The translations under genes and the position numbers were made by a program. The notes below the pieces were generated by a model, which did not search any database, had not been told where the DNA came from, and saw only the letters and a list, made by a program, of their open reading frames with translations. Below, one piece after another: positions 48,468 through 58,357 of a stretch of 64,000 bases of DNA (the first letter of the stretch is position 1; each line of letters begins with the position of its first letter). This stretch comes from Actinacidiphila acididurans (GTDB lineage Bacteria; Actinomycetota; Actinomycetes; Streptomycetales; Streptomycetaceae), in the NCBI RefSeq assembly GCF_016918855.1, contig NZ_JADKYB010000002.1:496001-560000 (forward strand), written 5' to 3'.

Positions 48468-48500
48468 CGATGAGCACTCGATGAGTACGCGATGAGTACG
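48468..48500 (+). repeat. Three 11-bp tandem units in the infB leader
   Basis: CGATGAGCACT, CGATGAGTACG and CGATGAGTACG follow without gaps, ending 54 bases before the infB start. Each contains an ATG with a TGA overlapping it (ATGA). They could form overlapping start/stop elements in the leader. Confidence 0.75.
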
Positions 48501-48554
48501 CCCATGAAGTAGCGAAGGTCCGGCGGACGACCACCCCGGACCAGAAGGAGCGAA

Positions 48555-51500
48555 GTGGCTAAGGTCCGGGTATACGAACTCGCCAAGGAGATGGGAGTCG
48601 AGAGCAAGGTCGTCATGGCCAAGCTCCAGGAACTCGGCGAATTCGTCCGTTCGGCGTCCTCGACGATCGAGGCACCGGTAGTCCGTAAACTGACTGACGC
48701 TTTCCAGGGACCCGGCACCGCCGGCAAGTCCGCTGCCAAGCCGTCCGCGCCCCGCAAGGCGGCGCCCGCCAAGCCGGCCCCCACCCCGGGTGCGCCGGCC
48801 CGTCCCGCTGCCCCGGCGCCCAAGCCGGGTATCCCGGCCGGTCCCGCGGCCCCCGCCGCGCCGTCCGGCGCCGGCCCCGCGCCGGCCTCGACCCCGGGCT
48901 CCGGCCCGCGGCCCGGTCCGCGACCCACCCCGGGTCCCCGGCCGGCCCCGGCGGCACCCGTGCCGGCCGCGGAGTTCCAGGCGCCGCCGTCGGCCCCGCC
49001 GGCTCAGCAGCAGCAGCCGCCGCAGCAACAGCAGCAGTCCCCGCGCTCCGGCGCGACCCCCGGCCCGCGGCCGGCCCCCCGGCCCGGTCAGGGTGGACAG
49101 GGCGGCCAGCACCGCGGCGAGGACCGTCCGCGTCCCGGTGGCCGTCCGGCCCCCGGCCAGGGCGGCGGTGGCCAGCGTCCGGGCGGTGCCCGTCCGGCCG
49201 GCCCGCGTCCGGGCAACAACCCCTTCACGTCCGGTTCCACCGGCATGCCCCGCCCGGGTGGCGGTCCGCGTCCCGGTGGCGGCCAGGGCGGTGGCCCGCG
49301 TCCCGCGGCCCCCGGCGGCGGTCCGCGTCCCGGTGGCGCCCCTCGTCCGGGTGCGCCCGGCGGTCAGGCCGGTCCCGGCGGACCGCGTCCCACGCCCGGC
49401 GGCATGCCGCGCCCGCAGTCCGCGGGTCCGCGGCCGAACCCGGGCATGATGCCGCAGCGTCCCTCCAGTGGTCCTGGTGGCGGCGGTCCCGGCGGGCGTT
49501 CCGGCGCTCCCGGCCGTCCCGGCCCCGGCGGCCGCGGTGGCGGCGGCGGTCCGCGTCCCGGTGGTGGCGGCGGCGGCTTCGCCGGCCGTCCGGCCGGTCC
49601 CGGCGGCGGTGGTGGTCGTTCCGGCGGCTTCGGCGGCCCGCGTCCCGGTGGCGGCGGCGCCCCCGGTGGTGGCGGCGGCTTCGGCGGCGGCGGTGCGCGT
49701 CCCGGCTTCGGCGGCAGGCCCGGTGGTCCGGGCGGTCGCGGTGGCACGCAGGGTGCGTTCGGCCGCGGTCCCGGCGGGCGTCCGGCGCGCGGTCGCAAGA
49801 GCAAGCGGCAGCGGCGCCAGGAGTACGAGGCCATGCAGGCCCCGTCCGTGGGCGGTGTGCTGCTGCCCCGCGGCAACGGCCAGACCGTGCGGCTGTCGCG
49901 CGGTGCCTCGCTGACGGACTTCGCCGAGAAGATCAACGCCAACCCGGCGTCGCTCGTCCAGGTGATGCTCAACCTCGGGGAGATGGTCACCGCCACCCAG
50001 TCGGTGTCCGACTCCACCCTGGAGCTGCTCGCCGGCGAGATGAACTACGTGCTGGAGATCGTCAGCCCGGAGGAGGAGGACCGCGAGCTGCTCGAGTCCT
50101 TCGACATCGAGTTCGGCGAGGACGAGGGCGGCGAGGAAGCACTCGTCTCCCGGCCCCCGGTGGTCACCGTCATGGGTCACGTCGACCACGGCAAGACCCG
50201 CCTGCTCGACGCGATCCGCAAGACCAACGTGGTCGCGGGCGAGGCCGGCGGCATCACCCAGCACATCGGCGCGTACCAGGTCGCCACCGAGGTCAACGGC
50301 GACGAGCGGCAGATCACCTTCATCGACACCCCGGGTCACGAGGCGTTCACCGCCATGCGTGCCCGCGGTGCGAAGTCGACCGACATCGCCATCCTGGTCG
50401 TCGCGGCCAACGACGGCGTGATGCCGCAGACGGTCGAGGCGCTCAACCACGCCAAGGCCGCCGACGTGCCGATCGTGGTCGCGGTGAACAAGATCGACGT
50501 CGAGGGAGCAGACCCGACCAAGGTGCGCGGCCAGCTCACCGAGTACGGGCTGGTGGCCGAGGAGTACGGCGGCGACACCATGTTCGTCGACATCTCCGCC
50601 AAGCAGGGCCTGCACATCGACCAGCTCCTGGAGGCGGTCGTCCTGACCGCCGACGCGGCGCTGGACCTGCGGGCCAACCCGGAGCAGAGCGCACAGGGCA
50701 TCGCCATCGAGGCGCACCTGGACAAGGGCCGCGGCGCCACCGCGACCGTCCTGGTGCAGCGCGGCACCCTGCGGGTCGGCGAGACCATGGTCGTCGGCGA
50801 CGCGTACGGCCGCGTGCGGGCCATGCTCGACGACGCGGGCAACACCGTCGACGAGGCCGGCCCGTCCATGCCGGTCCAGGTGCTGGGCCTGACCAACGTG
50901 CCCGGCGCCGGCGACAGCTTCATCGTCGTCGACGAGGACCGCACCGCTCGGCAGATCGCCGAGAAGCGGGCCGCCCGTGAGCGCAACGCCGCGTTCGCCC
51001 GCAAGGGCCGCCGGTTCTCGCTGGAGAACCTGGACGAGGCGCTGCGGGCCGGTGAGGTGCAGGAACTCAACCTCATCATCAAGGGCGACGCGTCCGGTTC
51101 GGTCGAGGCCCTGGAGTCCGCGCTGGTCCAGCTCGACGTCGGCGAGGAGGTCGACATCCGGGTGCTGCACCGCGGCGTGGGTGCCGTCACCGAGTCGGAC
51201 ATCGACCTGGCGACCGGCTCCGACGCCATCGTGATCGGCTTCAACGTGCGCGCCGCCGGGCGTGCCACGCAGATGGCCGAGCGCGAGGGTGTGGACGTCC
51301 GCTACTACTCGGTGATCTACCAGGCCATCGAGGAGATCGAGGCGGCCCTCAAGGGCATGCTCAAGCCGGAGTTCGAGGAGGTGGAGCTCGGCACCGCCGA
51401 GATCCGCGAGGTCTTCCGCTCCTCCAAGCTCGGCAACATCGCCGGTGTGCTCATCCGCTCCGGCGAGGTGCGGCGCAACACCAAGGCGCGGCTGCTGCGC

Positions 51501-51674
51501 GACGGCAAGGTCATCGCGGAGAACCTCACCATCGAGGGTCTGCGCCGCTTCAAGGACGACGTCACCGAGATTCGTGAGGGTTACGAGGGCGGTATCAACC
51601 TCGGCAACTACAACGACATCAAGATCGACGACGTCATCGCCACCTACGAGATGCGGGAGAAGCCGCGCGGCTGA
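48555..51674 (+). CDS. infB: Translation initiation factor IF-2
   Basis: 1039 residues. IF2_N domain ([28 protein letters not shown] start), then ~330 residues rich in Pro, Gly, Arg and Gln, a second IF2_N-like domain around residues 440-500, the GTPase (GHVDHGKT near residue 540, [12 protein letters not shown]) and C-terminal domains that bind fMet-tRNA. The linker is full of Arg-Pro-Gly-Gly repeats. GTG 48555 after AAGGAG. A strong terminator follows. Confidence 0.96.
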   Translation: MAKVRVYELAKEMGVESKVVMAKLQELGEFVRSASSTIEAPVVRKLTDAFQGPGTAGKSAAKPSAPRKAAPAKPAPTPGAPARPAAPAPKPGIPAGPAAPAAPSGAGPAPASTPGSGPRPGPRPTPGPRPAPAAPVPAAEFQAPPSAPPAQQQQPPQQQQQSPRSGATPGPRPAPRPGQGGQGGQHRGEDRPRPGGRPAPGQGGGGQRPGGARPAGPRPGNNPFTSGSTGMPRPGGGPRPGGGQGGGPRPAAPGGGPRPGGAPRPGAPGGQAGPGGPRPTPGGMPRPQSAGPRPNPGMMPQRPSSGPGGGGPGGRSGAPGRPGPGGRGGGGGPRPGGGGGGFAGRPAGPGGGGGRSGGFGGPRPGGGGAPGGGGGFGGGGARPGFGGRPGGPGGRGGTQGAFGRGPGGRPARGRKSKRQRRQEYEAMQAPSVGGVLLPRGNGQTVRLSRGASLTDFAEKINANPASLVQVMLNLGEMVTATQSVSDSTLELLAGEMNYVLEIVSPEEEDRELLESFDIEFGEDEGGEEALVSRPPVVTVMGHVDHGKTRLLDAIRKTNVVAGEAGGITQHIGAYQVATEVNGDERQITFIDTPGHEAFTAMRARGAKSTDIAILVVAANDGVMPQTVEALNHAKAADVPIVVAVNKIDVEGADPTKVRGQLTEYGLVAEEYGGDTMFVDISAKQGLHIDQLLEAVVLTADAALDLRANPEQSAQGIAIEAHLDKGRGATATVLVQRGTLRVGETMVVGDAYGRVRAMLDDAGNTVDEAGPSMPVQVLGLTNVPGAGDSFIVVDEDRTARQIAEKRAARERNAAFARKGRRFSLENLDEALRAGEVQELNLIIKGDASGSVEALESALVQLDVGEEVDIRVLHRGVGAVTESDIDLATGSDAIVIGFNVRAAGRATQMAEREGVDVRYYSVIYQAIEEIEAALKGMLKPEFEEVELGTAEIREVFRSSKLGNIAGVLIRSGEVRRNTKARLLRDGKVIAENLTIEGLRRFKDDVTEIREGYEGGINLGNYNDIKIDDVIATYEMREKPRG

Positions 51675-51702
51675 CACCGCTGACCGATTGAGCCGGCGGT
51701 TC

Positions 51703-51742
51703 GGGGCCGGTCGACGGAACGCAAATTCCGTCGATCGGCCCC
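51703..51742 (+). terminator. Terminator hairpin after infB
   Basis: 17-base arms (51703-51719 and 51726-51742) around CGCAAA pair completely, with one G-T wobble. It begins 28 bases after the infB stop. It should separate the infB operon from the DUF503 gene. Confidence 0.8.
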
Positions 51743-51754
51743 TGCCGTCGCCTG

Positions 51755-51767
51755 TACCGTCGTACCC
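51755..51767 (+). promoter_or_regulatory. -10 box for a leaderless mRNA
   Basis: TACCGT (51755-51760) lies 7 bases before ATG 51768. There is no purine-rich ribosome site in between. It lies right after the infB terminator. Confidence 0.45.
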
Positions 51768-52061
51768 ATGTACGCAGGCACGCTCCGACTTGACCTGCTC
51801 CTGGGTGACGTACGGTCGCTGAAGGAGAAGAGGTCCGTGGTCCGCCCGATCGTCGCCGAGCTGCACCGCCGATTCGGGGTCAGCGTGGCCGAGACCGGGG
51901 ACCAGGACCTCTACCGCAGGGCCGAGATAGGCATCGCGGTGGTGTCCGGTGAACTCGGGCACATCAAGGACGTCCTCGACCGGTGCGAGCGCTGGATGGC
52001 GGCCCGGCCCGAGGTGGACCTGCTGTCGGCACGGCAGCGGATCCACGGCGACGACGACTGA
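51768..52061 (+). CDS. DUF503 (YlxP-like) protein
   Basis: 97 residues. RLDLLLGDVRSLKEKRSVVRPIVAELHRRFGVSVAETG is the family hallmark: a ferredoxin-like fold protein found between infB and rbfA in many bacteria. The role is probably connected to ribosome assembly but is unproven. ATG 51768, apparently leaderless. 48 bases before rbfA. Confidence 0.87.
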   Translation: MYAGTLRLDLLLGDVRSLKEKRSVVRPIVAELHRRFGVSVAETGDQDLYRRAEIGIAVVSGELGHIKDVLDRCERWMAARPEVDLLSARQRIHGDDD

Positions 52062-52109
52062 CACCGGGCCGCGCGCCGCGCCCGGACCGGAGAAGAGAGA
52101 AACAGGACG

Positions 52110-52634
52110 ATGACCGACACCGCGCGGGCGCGCAAGCTGGCCGACCGCATCCGGGTCGTGGTCGCGGAGACCCTCCAGCGCCGGATCAAGGACCCCCGGC
52201 TGGGCTATGTGACGATCACCGACACCCGGGTCACCGGTGACCTGCGAGAGGCGACCGTCTTCTACACGGTCTACGGGGACGACGAGGAGCGCGCCGCCTC
52301 CGCCGCCGCCCTGGAGAGCGCCAAGGGCGTGCTGCGCTCGGAGGTGGGCCGGCAGACCGGGGTGCGCTTCACCCCGACGCTGGCCTTCGTCGCCGACGCG
52401 CTGCCGGACAACGCCCGCACCATCGACGACCTGCTCGCCAAGGCCCGCGCGGCCGACGAGGAGGTGCGCAAGAGCGCCACGGACGCGCAGTACGCGGGCG
52501 ACGCGGACCCGTACCGCAAGCCGGCCGAGGCGGAGGACGAGGACGCCGACTCGATCGACGAGGCCGCCGCGGCGGCCGACGAGCCCGGCGGGACCCGTGG
52601 CGCCGCCGACGAGGACGGTCCGTCACAGGCATGA
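52110..52634 (+). CDS. rbfA: Ribosome-binding factor A
   Basis: 174 residues. The KH-type fold begins [56 protein letters not shown] ends it. RbfA helps process the 5' end of 16S rRNA. A ~55-residue acidic tail is added, like that of RimP in the same locus. ATG 52110 after an AGAGAG-type site. Overlaps truB as ATGA. Confidence 0.93.
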   Translation: MTDTARARKLADRIRVVVAETLQRRIKDPRLGYVTITDTRVTGDLREATVFYTVYGDDEERAASAAALESAKGVLRSEVGRQTGVRFTPTLAFVADALPDNARTIDDLLAKARAADEEVRKSATDAQYAGDADPYRKPAEAEDEDADSIDEAAAAADEPGGTRGAADEDGPSQA

Positions 52635-53521
52635 CGCACACGCGTACCCAGGCGCCCTCCGGGCTGGTGATCGTCGACAAGCCCGGGGGGCTCACCTCGC
52701 ACGGGGTGGTCTCCCGGATGCGGCGGCTGGCCGGCACCCGGCGGGTCGGCCACGCCGGCACCCTGGACCCGATGGCGACCGGCGTGCTGATCATCGGCGT
52801 GGAGAAGGCCACCCGGCTGCTCGGCCACCTCGCGCTCACCGAGAAGGAGTACACCGCCACCATCCGGCTCGGCCAGAGCACGGTCACCGACGACGCCGAG
52901 GGCGAGGTCACCGCCTCCGCCCCGGCGACCGGGGTCACCGAGCAGGGCGTGGCGGCCGGGATCGCCGCGCTCACCGGCCCCATCCAGCAGGTGCCGTCCA
53001 AGGTCAGCGCGATCAAGGTGGGGGGCGTGCGCTCGTACACCCGGGTGCGCGAGGGCGAGGACTTCGAACTCGCCGCGCGCCCGGTCACCGTGCACTCCTT
53101 CACCGTCCAGGACCTGCGGCGCACCGGTGACCTGCTCGACCTCGACGTCACCGTGGTCTGCTCCTCCGGCACGTACATCCGCGCCCTCGCCCGCGACCTG
53201 GGCGCCGGGCTGGGCGTCGGCGGCCACTTGACCGCCCTGCGCCGCACCCGCGTCGGCCCCTACGCCATCGGGCAGGCCCGCACCCTCGAGCAGTTGGAGG
53301 AGTCCTTCGCGGTGCTGCCCATCGAGGACGCGGCCGGCGCGGCCTTCCCCCGCTGGGACGTCGACGCCGAGCAGGCCCGTCTGCTGGGCCACGGGGTACG
53401 GATCGCCGCGCCCGCCCTGCCCGCCGGCCCGACCGCCGCTTTCGGCCCGGACGGCCGCCTGCTGGCCCTGGTCGAGGAACACAGCGGCCAGGTCCGGATC
53501 GTGGCGGGCTTCGCGCAGTAG
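52631..53521 (+). CDS. truB: tRNA pseudouridine(55) synthase
   Basis: 296 residues. The catalytic Asp lies in [16 protein letters not shown], followed by [21 protein letters not shown] and the [13 protein letters not shown] substrate loop. It makes pseudouridine 55 in the T-loop of tRNAs. ATG 52631 overlaps the rbfA stop. A stem-loop after the gene (53610-53652) probably ends the operon. Confidence 0.95.
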   Translation: MTHTRTQAPSGLVIVDKPGGLTSHGVVSRMRRLAGTRRVGHAGTLDPMATGVLIIGVEKATRLLGHLALTEKEYTATIRLGQSTVTDDAEGEVTASAPATGVTEQGVAAGIAALTGPIQQVPSKVSAIKVGGVRSYTRVREGEDFELAARPVTVHSFTVQDLRRTGDLLDLDVTVVCSSGTYIRALARDLGAGLGVGGHLTALRRTRVGPYAIGQARTLEQLEESFAVLPIEDAAGAAFPRWDVDAEQARLLGHGVRIAAPALPAGPTAAFGPDGRLLALVEEHSGQVRIVAGFAQ

Positions 53522-54040
53522 CGCCACGCGCCGCCAAGGGGCCCGGGCGCCGTGCCCCTCCCCGGATCCTTCTTCGGATTCCTCTTCGGATCCCTCTTCG
53601 GACGCGCACCGTGGAGCGGGCCGGTTTGTCCCCACAGCCGTCCCGCTCCACGATCCCCTCCACCCCCCTGACCTGTCCCTATCCATCCAGTACTCCGAAA
53701 TCACTCCAATGGCCGGGCGCTCGGAGTGAACCGAGGGAGCACAGGGGGGCGCTTTCGCCCGGTGATCTGGGCGGAAGATCGCCGGGCACCTACCGTCGAA
53801 GCCGGACAAGGGCCTGTCCGGCGGATCTCGGCGGAGCAGCCCGCGGCGTCCGGTGCAGGGAGGCACCTCCCAGCGGCAGCCGGGGGGAGCGTGGCAAGGC
53901 GGAGAGTCGCCCCTCGTACCGGGTCGTACACGGATGACTGGACAACGCGGCAAGGTGCGGTGCCGGGGGGCGTGGGCCCGGCTGGATCCGCCGGACAGGC
54001 CCTGGAGTCGCGGCAGGCGGGGACGGGTGGGGAGGACGGC
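53522..54040. other. Intergenic region between truB and the protease-NTPase gene
   Basis: 519 bases. It holds three CTTCGGA-containing units of 12-13 bases (53568-53604), the truB stem-loop, an inverted pair ACTCCGA/TCGGAGT (53692-53698 and 53721-53727) and a hairpin GCCGGACA-N6-TGTCCGGC (53801-53822). The downstream frame is open from 53726 but lacks a start with a ribosome site until 54041, so I read the stretch as non-coding. Confidence 0.6.
53610..53652 (+). terminator. Stem-loop after truB
   Basis: CGTGGAGCGGG (53610-53620) pairs perfectly with CCCGCTCCACG (53642-53652) around 21 bases. It begins about 90 bases after the truB stop. Confidence 0.55.
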
Positions 54041-57000
54041 ATGGCGGCGCACGGCGGCGGTACGGAGGAGGCGCTGGTCCGGGTGCGCGATCTGGCCGGC
54101 CGGCCCCGCGGCACCGGCTTCCTGGCCGATCACCTCGGCACCATGGTCACCAGTCACGAGGCGGTCGACGGCCTGGCCCGGCTCGTGCTGCACGCTCCCG
54201 GCGGTCAGGTGCGCCTGGCCGAGGCCGCGGCGATCACCCCGCTGCCCGAGCAGGGCCTGGCGCTGGTGGCCACCGAAGGGCTGACGGCGGCGCCGCTGCC
54301 GGTGGCGCCGGGCGGCCCCGCCGACCCGCACCGCCGGACCCGGCTGCCGCTGTCGGCCGCGCGCGGCGTGGTGGTGGCCTCCGGGCCCGTCACGTACACC
54401 GCCACCGACCGCTTCCACCTGCTGGACCAGGCGTACGAACTCGACCTGGACGGCGCCGAGGTGGCCGGGCTCGGCCCCGACGCGTCCGGCACCCCGCTGA
54501 TCGACGCGGCCACCGGCGCCGTGCTCGCCGTGGTGGCCACCGCGTTGAACTCCGGACACCGTGCCGGCGGGTTCGCCGTACCCCTGCGTCCGGCGAACGC
54601 GCCGGAGCCACTGGCCGCCCTGCTCGCCCGCAACGCGGCGACCGTGCCCGCCTACGGCGCCCACCTCAACCTCGCCGGGACCCTGCACCTGGCCGCCGCC
54701 TCCACCGGCCCCGCGACCCGGACCGAGCGGTGGCGCACGGCGGTGGCCCGGCCCGGGATCACCGAGCCGCTGCGGGACTTCCTCACCGGGGACGTACGGG
54801 CCGCCGGTACGCCGCTGGTGCTCGCCCTGGTCGGTGAGCCCGGCACCGGCCGCACCACGGAACTGGCCGCGATCGCCGCGCGCCGCGCCCGGGAGCCGGG
54901 GCCCGCGCCCACGGTGTGGCTGCGCGGCGCCGACCTGCGCGCGGCCGACACCTCGATCGCCGACGCCGTGGAGCGCGCGCTGTGCGCCGCGGCCCGACTG
55001 GTCGATGCCTCGCCCGGCGCGCCCGAATGCGCCCCCGCGGACGCCGTCTGCGCCGTGGCGGCCGCCGCCGGGCGTCCGCTGCTGGTCGTGCTCGACACGC
55101 CCGAGGAGATGCCGCCGGCCCTCGCGCACGCCCTGGCCGGCTGGGCCTCGGCCACCGCCGCCTGGCTGCGGCCCGGCCCGGCCCGCCTGGTCCTCGCCTG
55201 CCGCCCCGAGTTCTGGGAGCACGCGGGCGCCCTGTTCCCGGCCGACCTGGTGTGCGGCCCGGCGTACGGGGCCGCGGCCGTGCCCGGGGGCGTACGCGCC
55301 GCTTCTGCGCCCCCGCACCGGCCGCTGCCGCCCTGTCTGCGGGTGACCGATCTCGATCCCGGGGAGGCGGCCCGGGCCCGGTCCTCGCTCGGGCTGGAAC
55401 CCGGTGCGCTGCGCCTCGCCGACGCCGCCCACCCACTGGCCCTGCGCCTGCTGTCCGAGATCCGCGCCGAACTGCCCGGTGCCGAGCCCGGCCCGGCGCC
55501 CTCACGCGCCGAGGTGTTCGCCGCCCACCTGGACCTGCTGTGCCTGCGCACCGCGGAACGGCTCGCGGCCGATGCGCGGCGGCCGGTACGCGGCAGCGAA
55601 CTGCGCCGGCTCGCCGCCCGGGTCGCCGGGCGCGTCCACGAGGCCGCCCGGCACTGCCTCGGCCCGGGCCAGGGCCAGCTGGACCGCGAGGCGTTCGCGG
55701 GCCTGTTCCCCTGGCGCACCGGCTGGGCGTCCGCCGTCCTCGCCGAGGGCCTCCTCGTCCCGGCCGGCGCCGGCTACCGCTTCCCCCACGAGGAGTTCGC
55801 CGACTGGCTCCAGGCCCTCCACCTCGACCTCCCGGCCGCCCTCCACGCCCTGGTCCACCGCGGGCTGCCCGCACCTCGCGGTGCGGTGGTGGCGGGTGAG
55901 GGGCGGTTCCGGGTGCCCGCGCAGGGGGCTGCCGAGACGGTGCCGGGCGCCGCTGTGCCGGCCGGAGCGGCGGCCCGGTCCCGTCCGGCGCGGCACCGCT
56001 GGTTCGCGCGGCCGTCGGCGGAGGCGGCGGGGCGGGCCGCGGGCGTGGGGGAGGGCGGGGCACGGGTGCCGGCGCAAGGGGGTACGCGGCGCCGGGAGGC
56101 GGCGGAGGCGACGGCCGCTCCTGGGGTGCGGCGCGGCGCACGGGCGGGGGAGGGACCGCGTTCCGTGCTGTCGGCCGGGTCCGGCTCGGTGGGGCAGGAC
56201 AGGCTCATGCCCTCCGGGGTCGGTGGGAAGCCGTCGCAGGAGCCGCCGGCCGCGACAGGGAATCCGCCTCGTGCCCTGAAGCAGCGCTGGTTCGCCGCGT
56301 CCGCCGGGAGCGGGGACGGGGCAGCCCTGCGCGTTGCGGGGCGGGAGGACGCCGAGGAGGTGCTCGTACGGCTGCCCGTACGCCGTCTCGTGGCTCGCAG
56401 TGGGGCGCAGCCGCCGCCTGTGCCGCCGGCTCCGGCGGTGGCGCCCAGGGCGGTGCCGGTGCCCCGACACCGGGCCGGGCCGGTGGTGCAGGCCTTGCTG
56501 CTCGCGCCCGAGGAGGCGCGGGTGGCGCATCTCGGCGCCCTGGTGGCGGCGCTCGGGCGGGACCCGGGGCGCGAGGCCGGCTGGTGGGGCACGCACCTGG
56601 TGCGGGAGACGGTGCTGCGGGCCGCGGACGCGACGGCGTACCGCGAGGTGCTGGGGGAGCTGGCCGAGCGGATCGTGGCCGGGGCAGGGGAGCGCGGCGG
56701 CTTCGCGGCGGACGGACGGATGGGGGACCTCGGCGGCTTCGGGCCGTGGTTCTGGCAGCGGCTGCCGCTGGGCGCGATCGAACGGCTCGACCTGCTGCGC
56801 GTGCTGCTGCCCGCGGACCCTCCGCCGCCTGCCGGGCGCAATGGTGACGGGAAAGCCCGCTTCCTGGATGCCGCCGCCATGCTGCTGCGCGAGGACCCGG
56901 CACGGGCCGTGCCCGCCGTCTGCGGGTGGCTGCGCGACGAGCGGCCCTTGCATCCGGGAGCGGGGCCGGACCGGCCCCGGCTGACCGTGGCCCGCGCCGC

Positions 57001-58123
57001 GCAGGCGCTGCTGCACACCCACCGGCGGCTGGCCCCGGACGAGCTCATGGAGGCGCTGAGCGCGGCCGCCCACCCGCGGGCCGGGGAACTGCTGGCCGCC
57101 CTTGCCGAGGACGAGCCGTCGGCGGTGTGCCGCGCGGTCGACCGCTGGGCGCGCGACCCGCGGCCGGAGCGCCGGGCGGCCGCCGCCGCGTACGCGCCCA
57201 TGGCGGCGAGCCATGCCCGCTCCGGAGCCGACCGCGCGCTGTTGCGGCACGCGGCGCTGGCCCTGCTGGAGCGGCCCGCCGACCACGCCCTGCACGGCGC
57301 CGCACTCGGCCTGCTGGTCCAGGACCCCGCCACCCGCGACCGTCACCTGTACCCGGCGCTGGAGCGCTTCACGGCCGGCGACCCCGGGGTGCCCGCGGCC
57401 GCGCTGGCAGCCGCCCTGCCGGCCCGGCCCGAGCCGGTGCTGGCCGCCTTCGGGGCGCGGCTGCGGACGGGCGGCGAAGGCGCCGCAGAGGTGCTGCGCG
57501 AACTGGCGGCGGTCACCGACCCCGCGCTGACCGGCCGCCTCACCGCCCTGCTCGCCGACCACCTCGCGCACCGCCCCGAGCAGGCCGGCGGTGTCGCGGC
57601 CTATCTGGACCTGCGGCTGGAGCGCGGCCCGGCGGTGCGGGCGGAGCTGGTCGCACTGACCCGCGCGGTGCTCCGGGACCACCCGCCGCAGGTGCGGCGC
57701 ACCCTGCTGCCGGTGTTCGCGGCGCCCGGCACGCCCGCCTCGCGGCCGCTGCGGCAGGAACTGCTGGACCTGGTGCTGGACGGCGAGCACGACCCCGAGG
57801 TGCTGGACGCGCTGCTGGCCGCCGCCGCGGACGGCTGCCGCGGCCGGCGCCCGGTGCGTACCCGCGCCCTGGTGCACCGCCTCGGCCTGCTGCTCGGCCG
57901 CGACCCGGAGGGCGCCGCCCGCTTCGACCGCCGCGTGGTGGAATTCGCCCGCGCCGACCCCGAGTTCGGCCGCCTGGTACGGGGCTGGCTGACCGACGGC
58001 GCCGCCTGGGACGCGGTGCTCGGGCCCAGCGCGCGGCGCCGGCTGGAGGCCGCGGCGGCCCCGGACCCGGCCGGGCGGGGCGGCACCCAGGCAGGATGGC
58101 GCCGCGCGCGGGGCCCCGGCTAG
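54041..58123 (+). CDS. Trypsin-like domain / NACHT-like NTPase / helical-repeat fusion protein
   Basis: 1360 residues from ATG 54041 (GGGGAGGAC). Residues ~15-210: trypsin-like beta-barrel pattern, with GTGFLADHLGTMVTSHEAVDG and a serine in DASGTPLID (~147) where GDSGGP is expected; the triad looks degenerate. ~255-480: P-loop NTPase, Walker A GEPGTGRTT (~265) and Walker B LLVVLDTP. ~490-610: winged-helix-like part ending YRFPHEEFADWLQALHL, a block typical of NACHT/STAND proteins. ~625-810: low complexity. ~815-1340: Ala/Leu-rich HEAT-like repeats. This suits a signal-dependent NTPase switch. The partner or trigger is unknown. Confidence 0.75.
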   Translation: MAAHGGGTEEALVRVRDLAGRPRGTGFLADHLGTMVTSHEAVDGLARLVLHAPGGQVRLAEAAAITPLPEQGLALVATEGLTAAPLPVAPGGPADPHRRTRLPLSAARGVVVASGPVTYTATDRFHLLDQAYELDLDGAEVAGLGPDASGTPLIDAATGAVLAVVATALNSGHRAGGFAVPLRPANAPEPLAALLARNAATVPAYGAHLNLAGTLHLAAASTGPATRTERWRTAVARPGITEPLRDFLTGDVRAAGTPLVLALVGEPGTGRTTELAAIAARRAREPGPAPTVWLRGADLRAADTSIADAVERALCAAARLVDASPGAPECAPADAVCAVAAAAGRPLLVVLDTPEEMPPALAHALAGWASATAAWLRPGPARLVLACRPEFWEHAGALFPADLVCGPAYGAAAVPGGVRAASAPPHRPLPPCLRVTDLDPGEAARARSSLGLEPGALRLADAAHPLALRLLSEIRAELPGAEPGPAPSRAEVFAAHLDLLCLRTAERLAADARRPVRGSELRRLAARVAGRVHEAARHCLGPGQGQLDREAFAGLFPWRTGWASAVLAEGLLVPAGAGYRFPHEEFADWLQALHLDLPAALHALVHRGLPAPRGAVVAGEGRFRVPAQGAAETVPGAAVPAGAAARSRPARHRWFARPSAEAAGRAAGVGEGGARVPAQGGTRRREAAEATAAPGVRRGARAGEGPRSVLSAGSGSVGQDRLMPSGVGGKPSQEPPAATGNPPRALKQRWFAASAGSGDGAALRVAGREDAEEVLVRLPVRRLVARSGAQPPPVPPAPAVAPRAVPVPRHRAGPVVQALLLAPEEARVAHLGALVAALGRDPGREAGWWGTHLVRETVLRAADATAYREVLGELAERIVAGAGERGGFAADGRMGDLGGFGPWFWQRLPLGAIERLDLLRVLLPADPPPPAGRNGDGKARFLDAAAMLLREDPARAVPAVCGWLRDERPLHPGAGPDRPRLTVARAAQALLHTHRRLAPDELMEALSAAAHPRAGELLAALAEDEPSAVCRAVDRWARDPRPERRAAAAAYAPMAASHARSGADRALLRHAALALLERPADHALHGAALGLLVQDPATRDRHLYPALERFTAGDPGVPAAALAAALPARPEPVLAAFGARLRTGGEGAAEVLRELAAVTDPALTGRLTALLADHLAHRPEQAGGVAAYLDLRLERGPAVRAELVALTRAVLRDHPPQVRRTLLPVFAAPGTPASRPLRQELLDLVLDGEHDPEVLDALLAAAADGCRGRRPVRTRALVHRLGLLLGRDPEGAARFDRRVVEFARADPEFGRLVRGWLTDGAAWDAVLGPSARRRLEAAAAPDPAGRGGTQAGWRRARGPG

Positions 58124-58251
58124 AGTCGCGGCGTAGCAGGGCTCGCACCGGGCGGCGTACGCCCACGCGCGGGCCGCGCGGCGGCGCCGTACGGCGGCCG
58201 CACAGGTGCGGGGCGGATCCGCGGCCGAAGCAGCCCGCGGGGCTCCGCGGA

Positions 58252-58269
58252 CCGTGCCGGTGGGCACGG
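58252..58269 (+). terminator. Short stem-loop between the NTPase gene and ribF
   Basis: CCGTGCC (58252-58258) and GGCACGG (58263-58269) pair around a four-base loop, 130 bases after the stop and 89 bases before the ribF start. Confidence 0.4.
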
Positions 58270-58357
58270 CCGCCCGTCGGCATGGCAGGCTTGGTCCTGC
58301 AGGGCGACAGGGCTCGCGATCGTGATCCGGACTCGGTGAGGAAGCAGGAGCGGCAAG

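Noticed and set aside
49080..49790. Dense short repeats (GGTCCGCGTCCCGGTGG-like) considered as a CRISPR or satellite
   Set aside because: They are in frame and encode the Arg-Pro-Gly-Gly linker of IF-2; no spacers of even length.
48318..52064. A 1248-residue minus-strand open frame opposite infB, rich in Gly/Arg/Thr
   Set aside because: It mirrors the infB coding strand; no ribosome site and no recognisable domain. High GC opens antisense frames.
53726..54040. GTG start that would add ~105 residues to the protease-NTPase protein
   Set aside because: The added part is low complexity with no ribosome site, while GGGGAGGAC directly precedes ATG 54041 and the trypsin-like domain starts shortly after it.
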